64,000 bases of DNA from NCBI RefSeq assembly GCF_022952855.1, contig NZ_JALJDX010000207.1, positions 1 through 64,000 on the forward strand, read 5' to 3'. The stretch comes from Pseudomonas sp. RGM2987 (GTDB taxonomy: Bacteria > Pseudomonadota > Gammaproteobacteria > Pseudomonadales > Pseudomonadaceae). This document shows, piece after piece, positions 50,729-57,826 of this stretch (positions are counted from its first letter, which is position 1; every line of letters starts with the position of its first letter). Under the pieces are notes generated by a model that did not search any database, was not told the origin of the DNA, and worked only from the letters and a program-made list of their open reading frames with translations. The translations under genes and the position numbers were made by a program.

Positions 50729-51649
50729 ATGAGCACCCAGCTGCCGGGCATCGGCATGGACAACACTTTCTCCCAATTCATGGCCCGCCAACGCATCGAA
50801 AGCCAGATCAACCTGCCGCGCTTGTTCGCCGCCATTGATGCCGACCCCGGTATTGTCGGCGCTGGCGTGGTGTACATCGACGCCGAATTCAACGTGGTGA
50901 CCCTGCGCGAGTTCAAGCCGATCTGCAGCATTAAGCCCAAGCGGATCATCTTGCGTGAGGCGCAGAAATACGTTGCTCCGCAGCAATTTGCTCAGCAAGT
51001 ACAGAGCAATCCGCGTGAGTCGCGTTTAGTCATAGAGGCTGTGAATACAACACTTTCATGCGCGGGAGCGGTAATCAGTTGGGTAGTGATTGCCAGCGGA
51101 ACCATCCTGGTACCCTTCAGTGCCGGGGCCAGTGGTGTGATGGTCGCGATTGCCTGGACTGCTGCGGGCGCCAGCACTTTACAGTGCCTCAACGGGGTTG
51201 GCCGGACCACACTTGAGGTGACCAAGCCTGACATCAACGATTGGCTGGACAGCGAAGCCTGGTACCAGAATGTTGCTATTGGGTTGGATGCCGCTTCCCT
51301 GGTGGGTGTTGGCGCTTCCGCGTTGACTACCATCAAGCTTGTCAGGGTTGCGAAGGCGACGACTGGGAAAAGTCTGCGCGAAGTACTTCGCGGGTTTAAC
51401 AGGCAGGAGCGGGCGAAGCTGACTAAGGAGTTGCTGAGTATCAATGATCCAAGGCTGACCTCGAAGATGCTAAAGCTCAAGCAATTGGCTGGTGAGTTGC
51501 CCAAGCGTTTCACAGCCACCCAGATTAAGCATGGCACCGTCACCCAAATCAAAGACTCATTAGGTGCCGCCATCGGTCTCACCGGAAGTGCCTTGTCAGG
51601 CAATGTGAAAACTATCGCAATCGGTCTCTATGAGGAGATTGAAGAGTGA
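50729..51649 (+). CDS. Candidate polymorphic effector/toxin with hydrophobic core (function unknown)
   Basis: Protein of 306 residues from ATG at 50729 with AAGGA ten bases upstream. I recognise no enzyme motif. Residues 1-90 are hydrophilic ('MDNTFSQFMARQRIESQ', 'GAGVVYIDAEFNVVTLREF'). Residues about 105-160 form two to three long hydrophobic, Gly/Ala-rich segments ('CAGAVISWVVIASGTILVPF', 'GVMVAIAWTAAGASTL'), and a further one lies near 195-215. The C-terminus is basic, ending 'VKTIAIGLYEEIEE'. No signal peptide. Its stop overlaps the GTG of the first small paralogue (GTGA). The first part is GC-rich like the genome; the rest is poorer in GC. A pore-forming or membrane-acting toxin delivered by another system is my inference. 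Confidence 0.6.
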   Translation: MSTQLPGIGMDNTFSQFMARQRIESQINLPRLFAAIDADPGIVGAGVVYIDAEFNVVTLREFKPICSIKPKRIILREAQKYVAPQQFAQQVQSNPRESRLVIEAVNTTLSCAGAVISWVVIASGTILVPFSAGASGVMVAIAWTAAGASTLQCLNGVGRTTLEVTKPDINDWLDSEAWYQNVAIGLDAASLVGVGASALTTIKLVRVAKATTGKSLREVLRGFNRQERAKLTKELLSINDPRLTSKMLKLKQLAGELPKRFTATQIKHGTVTQIKDSLGAAIGLTGSALSGNVKTIAIGLYEEIEE

Positions 51650-52107
51650 ATGACGTGCTCACGCTCAGGGCTTTTTTCAGGCATTACTTCCCGGCATTTC
51701 TTGGTGGGGTCTTTGCTGCTTATTTCTCAATCGCATTTGCCATCGCGCTGTCTTACTCGACTTATTTCAACGATATTCCCTTGGCTGAATTCGGGTTCTA
51801 CCCATTACTGGCCGGAGCTGTAGTAGCGCTTTTGCTTGTCCATAGCAATTTCATGATTTTGCGTGGCAGACCAAAATGGGTCAGGGTGGTAAATGGGATT
51901 TTCGTGTCGTGCCTGTTGTTCGTACTGCCGATGATTAACTACCGTCCTAATGAAGTTGTTTATGGGCTATCGATACTGGCCCCTTTGCTGGGGTTGCTTT
52001 TCATCAATAGCAAGGGGCAAAGAGCAATGCGCAGCCACATGGTAGAAATCCGCCATCAACGCGAGGCAATTATCCGGGCTACCAAAGCTTCACGGGCGCG
52101 TCACTGA
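51646..52107 (+). CDS. Array paralogue 1: small multi-TM protein, candidate immunity protein
   Basis: 153 residues, GTG start overlapping the stop of the candidate toxin (GTGA), so translation is probably coupled. Four hydrophobic segments (about 16-36, 50-68, 78-96, 104-121). Family signatures shared with the next four genes: 'RHYFPAFLGG' at the start, 'NFMILRGRP' in the middle, 'NYRPNEVVY', and a basic cytoplasmic tail 'LFINSKGQRAMRSHMVEIRHQRE'. As the copy directly attached to the intact large protein it is the best candidate for the cognate immunity gene. No known family recognised. Confidence 0.75.
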   Translation: MNDVLTLRAFFRHYFPAFLGGVFAAYFSIAFAIALSYSTYFNDIPLAEFGFYPLLAGAVVALLLVHSNFMILRGRPKWVRVVNGIFVSCLLFVLPMINYRPNEVVYGLSILAPLLGLLFINSKGQRAMRSHMVEIRHQREAIIRATKASRARH

Positions 52108-52157
52108 GCCCATTCGCTCGGCGGTCCGACTGCGAATTTGTACCGTTGCCTACAAGA

Positions 52158-52211
52158 GGAACTGTCCTGACCATTGCCATACGCCTAAACGAGGGGATCG
52201 ACAGTGAATGA
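52158..52211 (+). pseudogene. Remnant A: degenerate 3' end of a toxin-like gene
   Basis: Read in the frame ending at TGA 52209-52211, the sequence translates to GTVLTIAIRLNEGIDSE; the candidate toxin ends GNVKTIAIGLYEEIEE. About ten of seventeen positions agree, including TIAI. It overlaps the GTG start of paralogue 2 exactly as the intact toxin overlaps paralogue 1. There is no start codon nearby. Confidence 0.65.
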
Positions 52212-52665
52212 GCGGCCCAGCATCCGCAGTTTTTTGTTTAAATATTTTCCCGTCTTCATAGGGGCGATAATGGCGTCGGTCTTTGCCTTGGTGTTCGCTG
52301 TTCCGCTGTTCTTTGACAGCTATTTCCGGGACCTTTCCCTGGCCGATGACGCGAAATGGTCGTTTCTGAGCGGAGTTGCCCTTACCCTTGTCATTGTGCA
52401 TTGCAATTTCATGATCGCGCGCGGACGTCCGCGCTGGGTGTTGCTGTTGTCGATGGTGCTGGGCCTTTGTTTTTTATGTGTACTGCCCACAATTGAATAT
52501 CGACCCAACAGGCTGATTTACAGTTTGAGTCTGCTTTTTCCACTGCTCGCCCTCTTGCTGCTCAACAGCAAGCGCCATCGGGAAATGCGCCGCAAACTGG
52601 TGAAAATTCGCCACCAACGCGAACTCATTATCCAAGCTATCAAAAGCCCTAGGTCCCGCCGATGA
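52204..52665 (+). CDS. Array paralogue 2: small multi-TM protein, candidate orphan immunity protein
   Basis: 153 residues, GTG start inside the end of remnant A. Four TM segments and all family signatures: 'KYFPVFIGAI', 'NFMIARGRP', 'EYRPNRLIY', 'LLLLNSKRHREMRRKLVKIRHQREL'. The N-terminal two thirds differ strongly from paralogue 1, while the C-terminal tail is nearly identical in all copies. The stop overlaps the ATG of the 28-codon mini-gene (ATGA). Confidence 0.75.
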   Translation: MNERPSIRSFLFKYFPVFIGAIMASVFALVFAVPLFFDSYFRDLSLADDAKWSFLSGVALTLVIVHCNFMIARGRPRWVLLLSMVLGLCFLCVLPTIEYRPNRLIYSLSLLFPLLALLLLNSKRHREMRRKLVKIRHQRELIIQAIKSPRSRR

Positions 52666-52748
52666 GTGGTAGGGAGTCATCGGAGTTTACAGGCAACGGC
52701 CATGTGAAGACCATCGCCGTCGGCCTGTACGAGGAGTTCACGGAATGA
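52662..52748 (+). pseudogene. Remnant B: 28-codon mini-gene matching the toxin C-terminus
   Basis: An open frame with ATG at 52662 (overlapping the stop of paralogue 2) and TGA at 52746-52748 (overlapping the ATG of paralogue 3). Its last 16 residues, GHVKTIAVGLYEEFTE, closely match the end of the candidate toxin (NVKTIAIGLYEEIEE). It is either the stump of a deleted toxin gene or a retained translational coupler. Confidence 0.72.
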
Positions 52749-53206
52749 TCGGCGGCGGATCGCTGAAGGGCTTCCTTGCCCGTTATTTTCCGGTGTTCAT
52801 GGGCACCATCCTACTGGCCTGCTTTTCAGGATCAACGTTGCTGGTGCTGGCTGGAACGACTTACTGGCGTGCTTTGGAACCCTCCGTCAGGGCCAACTGT
52901 GTCGGGCTCGGGACCTTGGCCCTGGTATTGGTCCTGGTAGTGGGCAACTTCTTGATTGCTCGCGGGCGTGCCTGGGCCGTCTGGTGTGTAGCGGGTTACT
53001 TTTTGGGCTGTCTGGGGGCGGTGATTCCGATGTTTGCTTACCGGCCGCATCAAGGCGCTTATTTGTTCGCGCTGCTGCTGCCGCTGCTGGGATTACTACT
53101 GCTCAACAGCAAACACCACCGGGAAATGCGCAGCAAGCTGGTCGACATCCGCCGCCAGCGCCAACTCATCATCCAAGCCGCTAAAGCGTCACGCTCCCGC
53201 CGCTGA
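52745..53206 (+). CDS. Array paralogue 3: small multi-TM protein, candidate orphan immunity protein
   Basis: 153 residues, ATG overlapping the end of remnant B. 'ARYFPVFMGTILLACFSG', 'NFLIARGRA', 'AYRPHQGAY' and 'LLLLNSKHHREMRSKLVDIRRQRQ' identify it as a member. The central TM region is the most divergent of the set. Its 3' flank, 'ctgagctgattcgct', resembles that of paralogues 1 and 5. Confidence 0.75.
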   Translation: MIGGGSLKGFLARYFPVFMGTILLACFSGSTLLVLAGTTYWRALEPSVRANCVGLGTLALVLVLVVGNFLIARGRAWAVWCVAGYFLGCLGAVIPMFAYRPHQGAYLFALLLPLLGLLLLNSKHHREMRSKLVDIRRQRQLIIQAAKASRSRR

Positions 53207-53243
53207 GCTGATTCGCTAACCTATCGCCGTCTTAGGAGAGGTA

Positions 53244-53699
53244 ATGGACGATCTGAGTCTGCCGCGTTTTCTAGTGCGCTATTTCCCGACCTTCATTGGC
53301 GGGATTTTCGCGGCACTGTTATCGCTGGGCTGTGCAGCTCCCTTGCTGGTGACGTCTTACCTGCCCAGGGCCTCAATCGGTGAGCAAGCGACCTGGTCGG
53401 TGCTGGGGGGCGCGGCAGTCACGTTGATCGTGGTGCATTGCAATTTCATGGTGGTGCGCGGCAGGCCGCAATGGGTCTGGGGATTGGTCGCGGTGCTGGT
53501 CTTATGCCTGCTGGGCGTATTACCCACTATCGAGGATCGCCCGCATAAAGTCATCTATACGTTGGCGGTGTTGTTCCCGCTATTGGGCTTGCTGTTACTC
53601 AACAGCAAGCGCCACCGTGAAATGCGCAGTAAGCTGGTCGAGATTCGCGAGCAACGCGAGTCTCTTAAAAAAGCCATGAAAAAGGGGAGGCGTCATTGA
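53244..53699 (+). CDS. Array paralogue 4: small multi-TM protein, candidate orphan immunity protein
   Basis: 151 residues from ATG at 53244 with TAGGAG ten bases upstream. Signatures 'VRYFPTFIGGIFAALLS', 'NFMVVRGRP', 'EDRPHKVIY', 'LLLLNSKRHREMRSKLVEIREQRE'; the extreme C-terminus ('KKAMKKGRRH') is more basic than in the other copies. The preceding 37-bp gap contains 'atcgccgtc', also present in remnant B. Overlaps paralogue 5 by 4 nt. Confidence 0.75.
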   Translation: MDDLSLPRFLVRYFPTFIGGIFAALLSLGCAAPLLVTSYLPRASIGEQATWSVLGGAAVTLIVVHCNFMVVRGRPQWVWGLVAVLVLCLLGVLPTIEDRPHKVIYTLAVLFPLLGLLLLNSKRHREMRSKLVEIREQRESLKKAMKKGRRH

Positions 53700-54133
53700 A
53701 GGCTTTCCTCGCTCGCTATTTTCCTACCTTCATCTGCGCTTTCTTTTTAGCCTGTTTCTCTCTCTCCGCTTCGATTTCATTGATTTCAAGTACCTACTTT
53801 CGGGGCAGTCCTGAGCGAGCCAAATATTCCTTTCTCGTCGCGTTGGTCCTGGCTTTACTCCTGGCGTTGAGTCATTTTTTGATGATCAGGGGGCGGCCCT
53901 GGGGCGTGCGGGCCATTGTCGTGTTCTATGTGGCGAGTTTTCTTGCGGTGCTTCCTACCTATACCTATCAGCCGCATTCTGTCGTCTACATGACCGGTTT
54001 GTTGTTCCCGCTGTTGGGACTACTACTGCTCAACAGCAAACGCCACCGGGAAATGCGCAGCCAACTGGTGGAAATCCGCCGCCAACGCGAGCTCATCATC
54101 CGGGCGGCCAAGGCCTCACGCCCGCGTCGCTGA
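53696..54133 (+). CDS. Array paralogue 5: small multi-TM protein, candidate orphan immunity protein
   Basis: 145 residues from TTG at 53696, which overlaps the previous stop (TTGA). Shorter N-terminus ('LKAFLARYFPTFICAFFLACFS'), then 'HFLMIRGRP', 'TYQPHSVVY' and 'LLLLNSKRHREMRSQLVEIRRQREL'. Its N-terminus is closest to paralogue 3 ('LKGFLARYFPVFMG'). Last gene of the array; no toxin-like remnant separates it from paralogue 4. Confidence 0.72.
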   Translation: MKAFLARYFPTFICAFFLACFSLSASISLISSTYFRGSPERAKYSFLVALVLALLLALSHFLMIRGRPWGVRAIVVFYVASFLAVLPTYTYQPHSVVYMTGLLFPLLGLLLLNSKRHREMRSQLVEIRRQRELIIRAAKASRPRR

Positions 54134-54254
54134 GTCGATTCGCTACCGTCCCCGCCACATTTATGTGCGGCCCTTTGCACGCGAAAGCGAGCAACGTCCG
54201 GTTTTAGTGCTCTACTGCCTTGAGTAGACCAAGAAAGTGTCCGGCCTGCCTGCA

Positions 54255-54269
54255 TGGCATAAGTCTTGC
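54255..54269 (+). promoter_or_regulatory. Sigma-54-like promoter before the transglutaminase/ATP-grasp operon
   Basis: TGGCATAAGTCTTGCG carries GG and GC doublets 12 bases apart, as in the -24/-12 consensus TGGCAC-N5-TTGC. It lies 40 bp upstream of the start, leaving a leader that contains the GGAGG at about 54297. No activator site was identified. Confidence 0.55.
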
Positions 54270-54308
54270 GCCGCTTTCGATAACGCCCAGGCTCGCAGGA
54301 GGCACGCT

Positions 54309-57300
54309 GTGTCGATACATGTCGCATTGCATCACGTCACGCACTACCGCTATGACCGCGCTGTCGAGCTCGGCCCGCAGATCGTTCGCCTGCGCCCGGC
54401 GCCCCACAGCCGTACGCGGATTCTTTCCTATGCGCTGAAGGTTTCGCCCGAGCAGCATTTCATCAATTGGCAGCAGGATCCCCAGGGCAACTACCTGGCG
54501 CGGCTGGTGTTTCCCGAGAAAACCAGCGAGCTGCGGGTCGAAGTCGACCTGTTGGCGGAAATGGCGGTGTTCAATCCGTTCGATTTTTTCCTCGAACCCT
54601 ATGCCGAGCAGATTCCCTTCACCTATGCGGCCGATGAAAAGCATGAGCTGATGCCGTATCTGGAAAAGCTGCCGCTGACGCCCAGGTTCCAGGCGTATCT
54701 GGACAGCATCGACCGCACGCCGCTGCCGGCGGTGGACTTCCTGGTGGCACTCAACCAGCGCTTGAGCGAAGACATCAACTACCTGATCCGCATGGAGCCG
54801 GGCGTGCAGACCCCGGAGCACACCCTGGAGCATGCCTCTGGCTCCTGCCGCGACTCGGCCTGGTTGTTGGTGCAGTTGTTGCGCCATCTCGGGCTGGCTG
54901 CGCGTTTTGTTTCCGGTTACCTGATCCAGTTGACCGCCGATGTGAAAAGCCTCGACGGGCCGTCCGGAACCGACGTGGACTTCACCGACCTGCATGCCTG
55001 GTGTGAGGTCTATCTGCCGGGTGCTGGCTGGATCGGCTTGGATGCGACGTCCGGGCTGTTCGCCGGTGAAGGGCATATCCCGTTGGCCTGTAGCCCCGAT
55101 CCGACATCGGCGGCGCCGATCAGTGGCCTGGTGGAGCCTTGCGAGTGCGAGTTCAGCCACGAGATGTCCGTCGAGCGGATCTGGGAAGCGCCGCGCGTGA
55201 CCAAGCCTTACACCGAGGAGCAATGGCGGGAGATCCAGGCGCTGGGGCGGCAGATCGATGCCGACTTGCTGGAAGGCGATGTGCGCCTGACCATGGGCGG
55301 CGAGCCGACCTTTGTGTCCATCGACGACCCGGATGGTGCCGAATGGAACACGGCGGCGCTCGGCCCGGACAAGCGACGGCTTTCTGCCGAGTTGTTCCTG
55401 CGCCTGCGTAATCACTACGCGCCCAAGGGGCTGGTGCATTTCGGCCAGGGCAAGTGGTACCCCGGCGAACAACTGCCGCGCTGGTCGCTCAATTGCTACT
55501 GGCGGCGTGACGGCGTGCCGATCTGGCACAACCCGGCGCTGATTGCCGATGAGCAGCAGGACTATGGCGCCGACGGCGAACTCGCCGGTCGCTTCCTGAG
55601 CAGTGTTGCCGAACGCTTGAAAATTCCGACACGCTTCGTGTTTCCCGCCTACGAAGACAATTTCTATTACCTATGGCGCGAAGGTGCATTGCCTTCGAAT
55701 GTCACCGCCCAGAACCCACGTCTTGACGATCCACTGGAGCGGGCACGCTTGCGCAAGGTCTTCAGCCAGGGCCTGGACAAAGTGATCGGCCAGGTGCTGC
55801 CGCTGGCCCGCACCGCCAAGGGCGATCAATGGCAAAGCGGTCGTTGGTACCTGCGGGACAACCACTGCCGGCTGGTGCCGGGGGATTCGCCCCTGGGCTA
55901 TCGCTTGCCGCTGGCCTCGCAACCCTGGGTGACGGCGGCCGAGTATCCGTTCATCCATCCCACCGATCCGAACCAGGACTTGCCCGGACTGCCTGACACC
56001 GAGCGGCTGTCCCGCCACGCTAAGGCGGTCATCGAGGATGGCCGGGTTCCGCAAATCGATCAATCTGCCGATTGGCTGACCCGCACGGCTTTCTGCGCCG
56101 AGGCCCGTGATGGCCGGCTGTACCTGTTCATGCCGCCGCTGGAGCGGGTCGAGGATTACCTGGAACTGGTCAGTGCCATCGAGGCGACCGCCGAAGAGCT
56201 GCATTGCCCGGTGCTGCTGGAAGGCTATGAGCCGCCGAGCGACCCGCGCCTGAGCAACTTCCGCGTCACCCCTGACCCCGGCGTGATTGAGGTCAATGTG
56301 CAACCTTCGGCGACCTGGGATGAGCTGGTCGAGCGCACCGAATTTCTCTACGAACAGGCGCGACTGAACCGGCTGACCACTGAAAAATTCATGATCGACG
56401 GACGGCACACCGGTACTGGCGGCGGCAACCATTTCGTACTGGGTGGCGCGACACCGGCGGACTCACCGTTCCTGCGGCGTCCCGACCTGCTGCGCAGCCT
56501 GATCAGCTATTGGCATAACCACCCGTCGTTGTCCTACCTGTTTTCCGGATTGTTCATCGGCCCGACTTCCCAGGCGCCCCGGGTGGATGAGGCACGCAAC
56601 GACGCGCTGTATGAGTTGGAAATCGCCTTTGCGCAAATGCCGCAGCCCGGCGAGGAATGTCCGCCCTGGCTGGTTGACCGACTGTTGCGCAATCTGTTGA
56701 TCGACGTGACCGGCAATACCCATCGCGCCGAATTCTGCATCGACAAACTTTACTCACCGGACGGTGCCACCGGACGTCTCGGCCTGTTGGAGCTGCGCGC
56801 TTTCGAGATGCCGCCGCATGCGCGCATGAGCCTGGCCCAGCAACTGCTGTTGCGGGCGCTGGTGGCGCGGTTCTGGCGTGAACCCTACGCGCCGGCGAAA
56901 CTGGCACGCTGGGGCACCGAGTTGCATGACCGTTTCCTGCTGCCGCACTTTATCGAGCAGGACTTTGCCGATGTCATCCATGAGCTCAACGCCGCCGGCT
57001 ACCCGTTGCGAGCCGAGTGGTTCGCTGCGCACCTGGAGTTTCGCTTTCCCAAGGTCGGCGACTATGCGGTCGCTGGCATCGAGCTGCAATTGCGCCAGGC
57101 CCTGGAACCGTGGCATGTGTTGGGGGAAGAGGGTGCGGTGGGCGGCACGGTGCGCTATGTGGATTCCTCTTTGGAGCGCTTGCAGGTCAAGCTCAGCGGC
57201 CTGGCGCCGCAACGCTATGTGCTGACCTGCAATGGCGTGCCGGTGCCGCTGCAAGCCACCGGCCGGGTTGGCGAGTTCGTCGCTGGCGTGCGTTTTCGCG

Positions 57301-57602
57301 CGTGGCAACCGGCCAACTGCCTGCAACCGACCATCCCGGTGCACGCCCCGTTGGTCTTTGACCTGGTCGACACCTGGATGCAACGCTCCGTGGGTGGCTG
57401 CCAGTACCACGTGGCCCATCCGGGCGGGCGCAACTACGAGAGCCTGCCGGTCAACGCCAACGAAGCCGAGAGCCGGCGGATGGCGCGCTTTTTCCGCCTT
57501 GGACACACGCCCGGTAAACTTCCTATACCGAGCCTGGAAACGGATGACGAATTTCCGCTTACGCTCGATCTGCGGCGTTTCCACGGAGCCCCGAAAATCT
57601 AG
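54309..57602 (+). CDS. Transglutaminase-like protein fused to DUF2126
   Basis: Large cytoplasmic protein of 1097 residues; GTG start at 54309 with GGAGG nine bases upstream. N-terminal bacterial transglutaminase domains: 'HHVTHYRYDRAVELGPQIVRLRP' begins the N-domain, and the catalytic triad is Cys180 ('GSCRDSAW'), His229 ('DLHAWCEVY') and Asp245 ('GLDATSG'). The remaining 780 residues are DUF2126 ('RLTMGGEPTFVSIDDPDG', 'GKWYPGEQLPRW', 'GRHTGTGGGNHFVLGG'), glutamine-synthetase-like in layout by my reading. It heads a three-gene set with an ATP-grasp protein and a second transglutaminase; such sets are thought to make and/or cleave an unknown peptide. Confidence 0.88.
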   Translation: MSIHVALHHVTHYRYDRAVELGPQIVRLRPAPHSRTRILSYALKVSPEQHFINWQQDPQGNYLARLVFPEKTSELRVEVDLLAEMAVFNPFDFFLEPYAEQIPFTYAADEKHELMPYLEKLPLTPRFQAYLDSIDRTPLPAVDFLVALNQRLSEDINYLIRMEPGVQTPEHTLEHASGSCRDSAWLLVQLLRHLGLAARFVSGYLIQLTADVKSLDGPSGTDVDFTDLHAWCEVYLPGAGWIGLDATSGLFAGEGHIPLACSPDPTSAAPISGLVEPCECEFSHEMSVERIWEAPRVTKPYTEEQWREIQALGRQIDADLLEGDVRLTMGGEPTFVSIDDPDGAEWNTAALGPDKRRLSAELFLRLRNHYAPKGLVHFGQGKWYPGEQLPRWSLNCYWRRDGVPIWHNPALIADEQQDYGADGELAGRFLSSVAERLKIPTRFVFPAYEDNFYYLWREGALPSNVTAQNPRLDDPLERARLRKVFSQGLDKVIGQVLPLARTAKGDQWQSGRWYLRDNHCRLVPGDSPLGYRLPLASQPWVTAAEYPFIHPTDPNQDLPGLPDTERLSRHAKAVIEDGRVPQIDQSADWLTRTAFCAEARDGRLYLFMPPLERVEDYLELVSAIEATAEELHCPVLLEGYEPPSDPRLSNFRVTPDPGVIEVNVQPSATWDELVERTEFLYEQARLNRLTTEKFMIDGRHTGTGGGNHFVLGGATPADSPFLRRPDLLRSLISYWHNHPSLSYLFSGLFIGPTSQAPRVDEARNDALYELEIAFAQMPQPGEECPPWLVDRLLRNLLIDVTGNTHRAEFCIDKLYSPDGATGRLGLLELRAFEMPPHARMSLAQQLLLRALVARFWREPYAPAKLARWGTELHDRFLLPHFIEQDFADVIHELNAAGYPLRAEWFAAHLEFRFPKVGDYAVAGIELQLRQALEPWHVLGEEGAVGGTVRYVDSSLERLQVKLSGLAPQRYVLTCNGVPVPLQATGRVGEFVAGVRFRAWQPANCLQPTIPVHAPLVFDLVDTWMQRSVGGCQYHVAHPGGRNYESLPVNANEAESRRMARFFRLGHTPGKLPIPSLETDDEFPLTLDLRRFHGAPKI

Positions 57603-57614
57603 ATGCACACCCCT

Positions 57615-57718
57615 GTGGCGAGGGAGCTTGCTCCCGCTGGGCTGCGAAGCGGCCCCTTTTGTGAGCGCTGCGCACTGGTGCGCCAGCCCGGTCAAGCGGG
57701 AGCAAGCTCCCTCGCCAC
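57615..57718. repeat. REPIN, family B
   Basis: GTGGCGAGGGAGCTTGCTCC CGCTGGGCTGCG on the left and the inverted arm ...GCGGGAGCAAGCTCCCTCGCCAC on the right; centre contains 'gtgagcgctgcgcac'. It lies inside what is otherwise one operon, between the first and second genes. Confidence 0.93.
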
Positions 57719-57826
57719 GATGGTTCCAGGCTGAGATCTGTTGCCAGGCTTAAGGCAAAACACATCTATCCGCGCGTCATCTGCTTGCGCTAGTCTGATC
57801 TTTCATTGCTGTCTGCCGAGCTTTCC

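Noticed and set aside
50729..51649. NAD synthetase or other ATP-pyrophosphatase identity for the large island protein
   Set aside because: No SGGxDS-type PP-loop is present, and the protein is dominated by hydrophobic helices; the true nadE is at the right end of the window.
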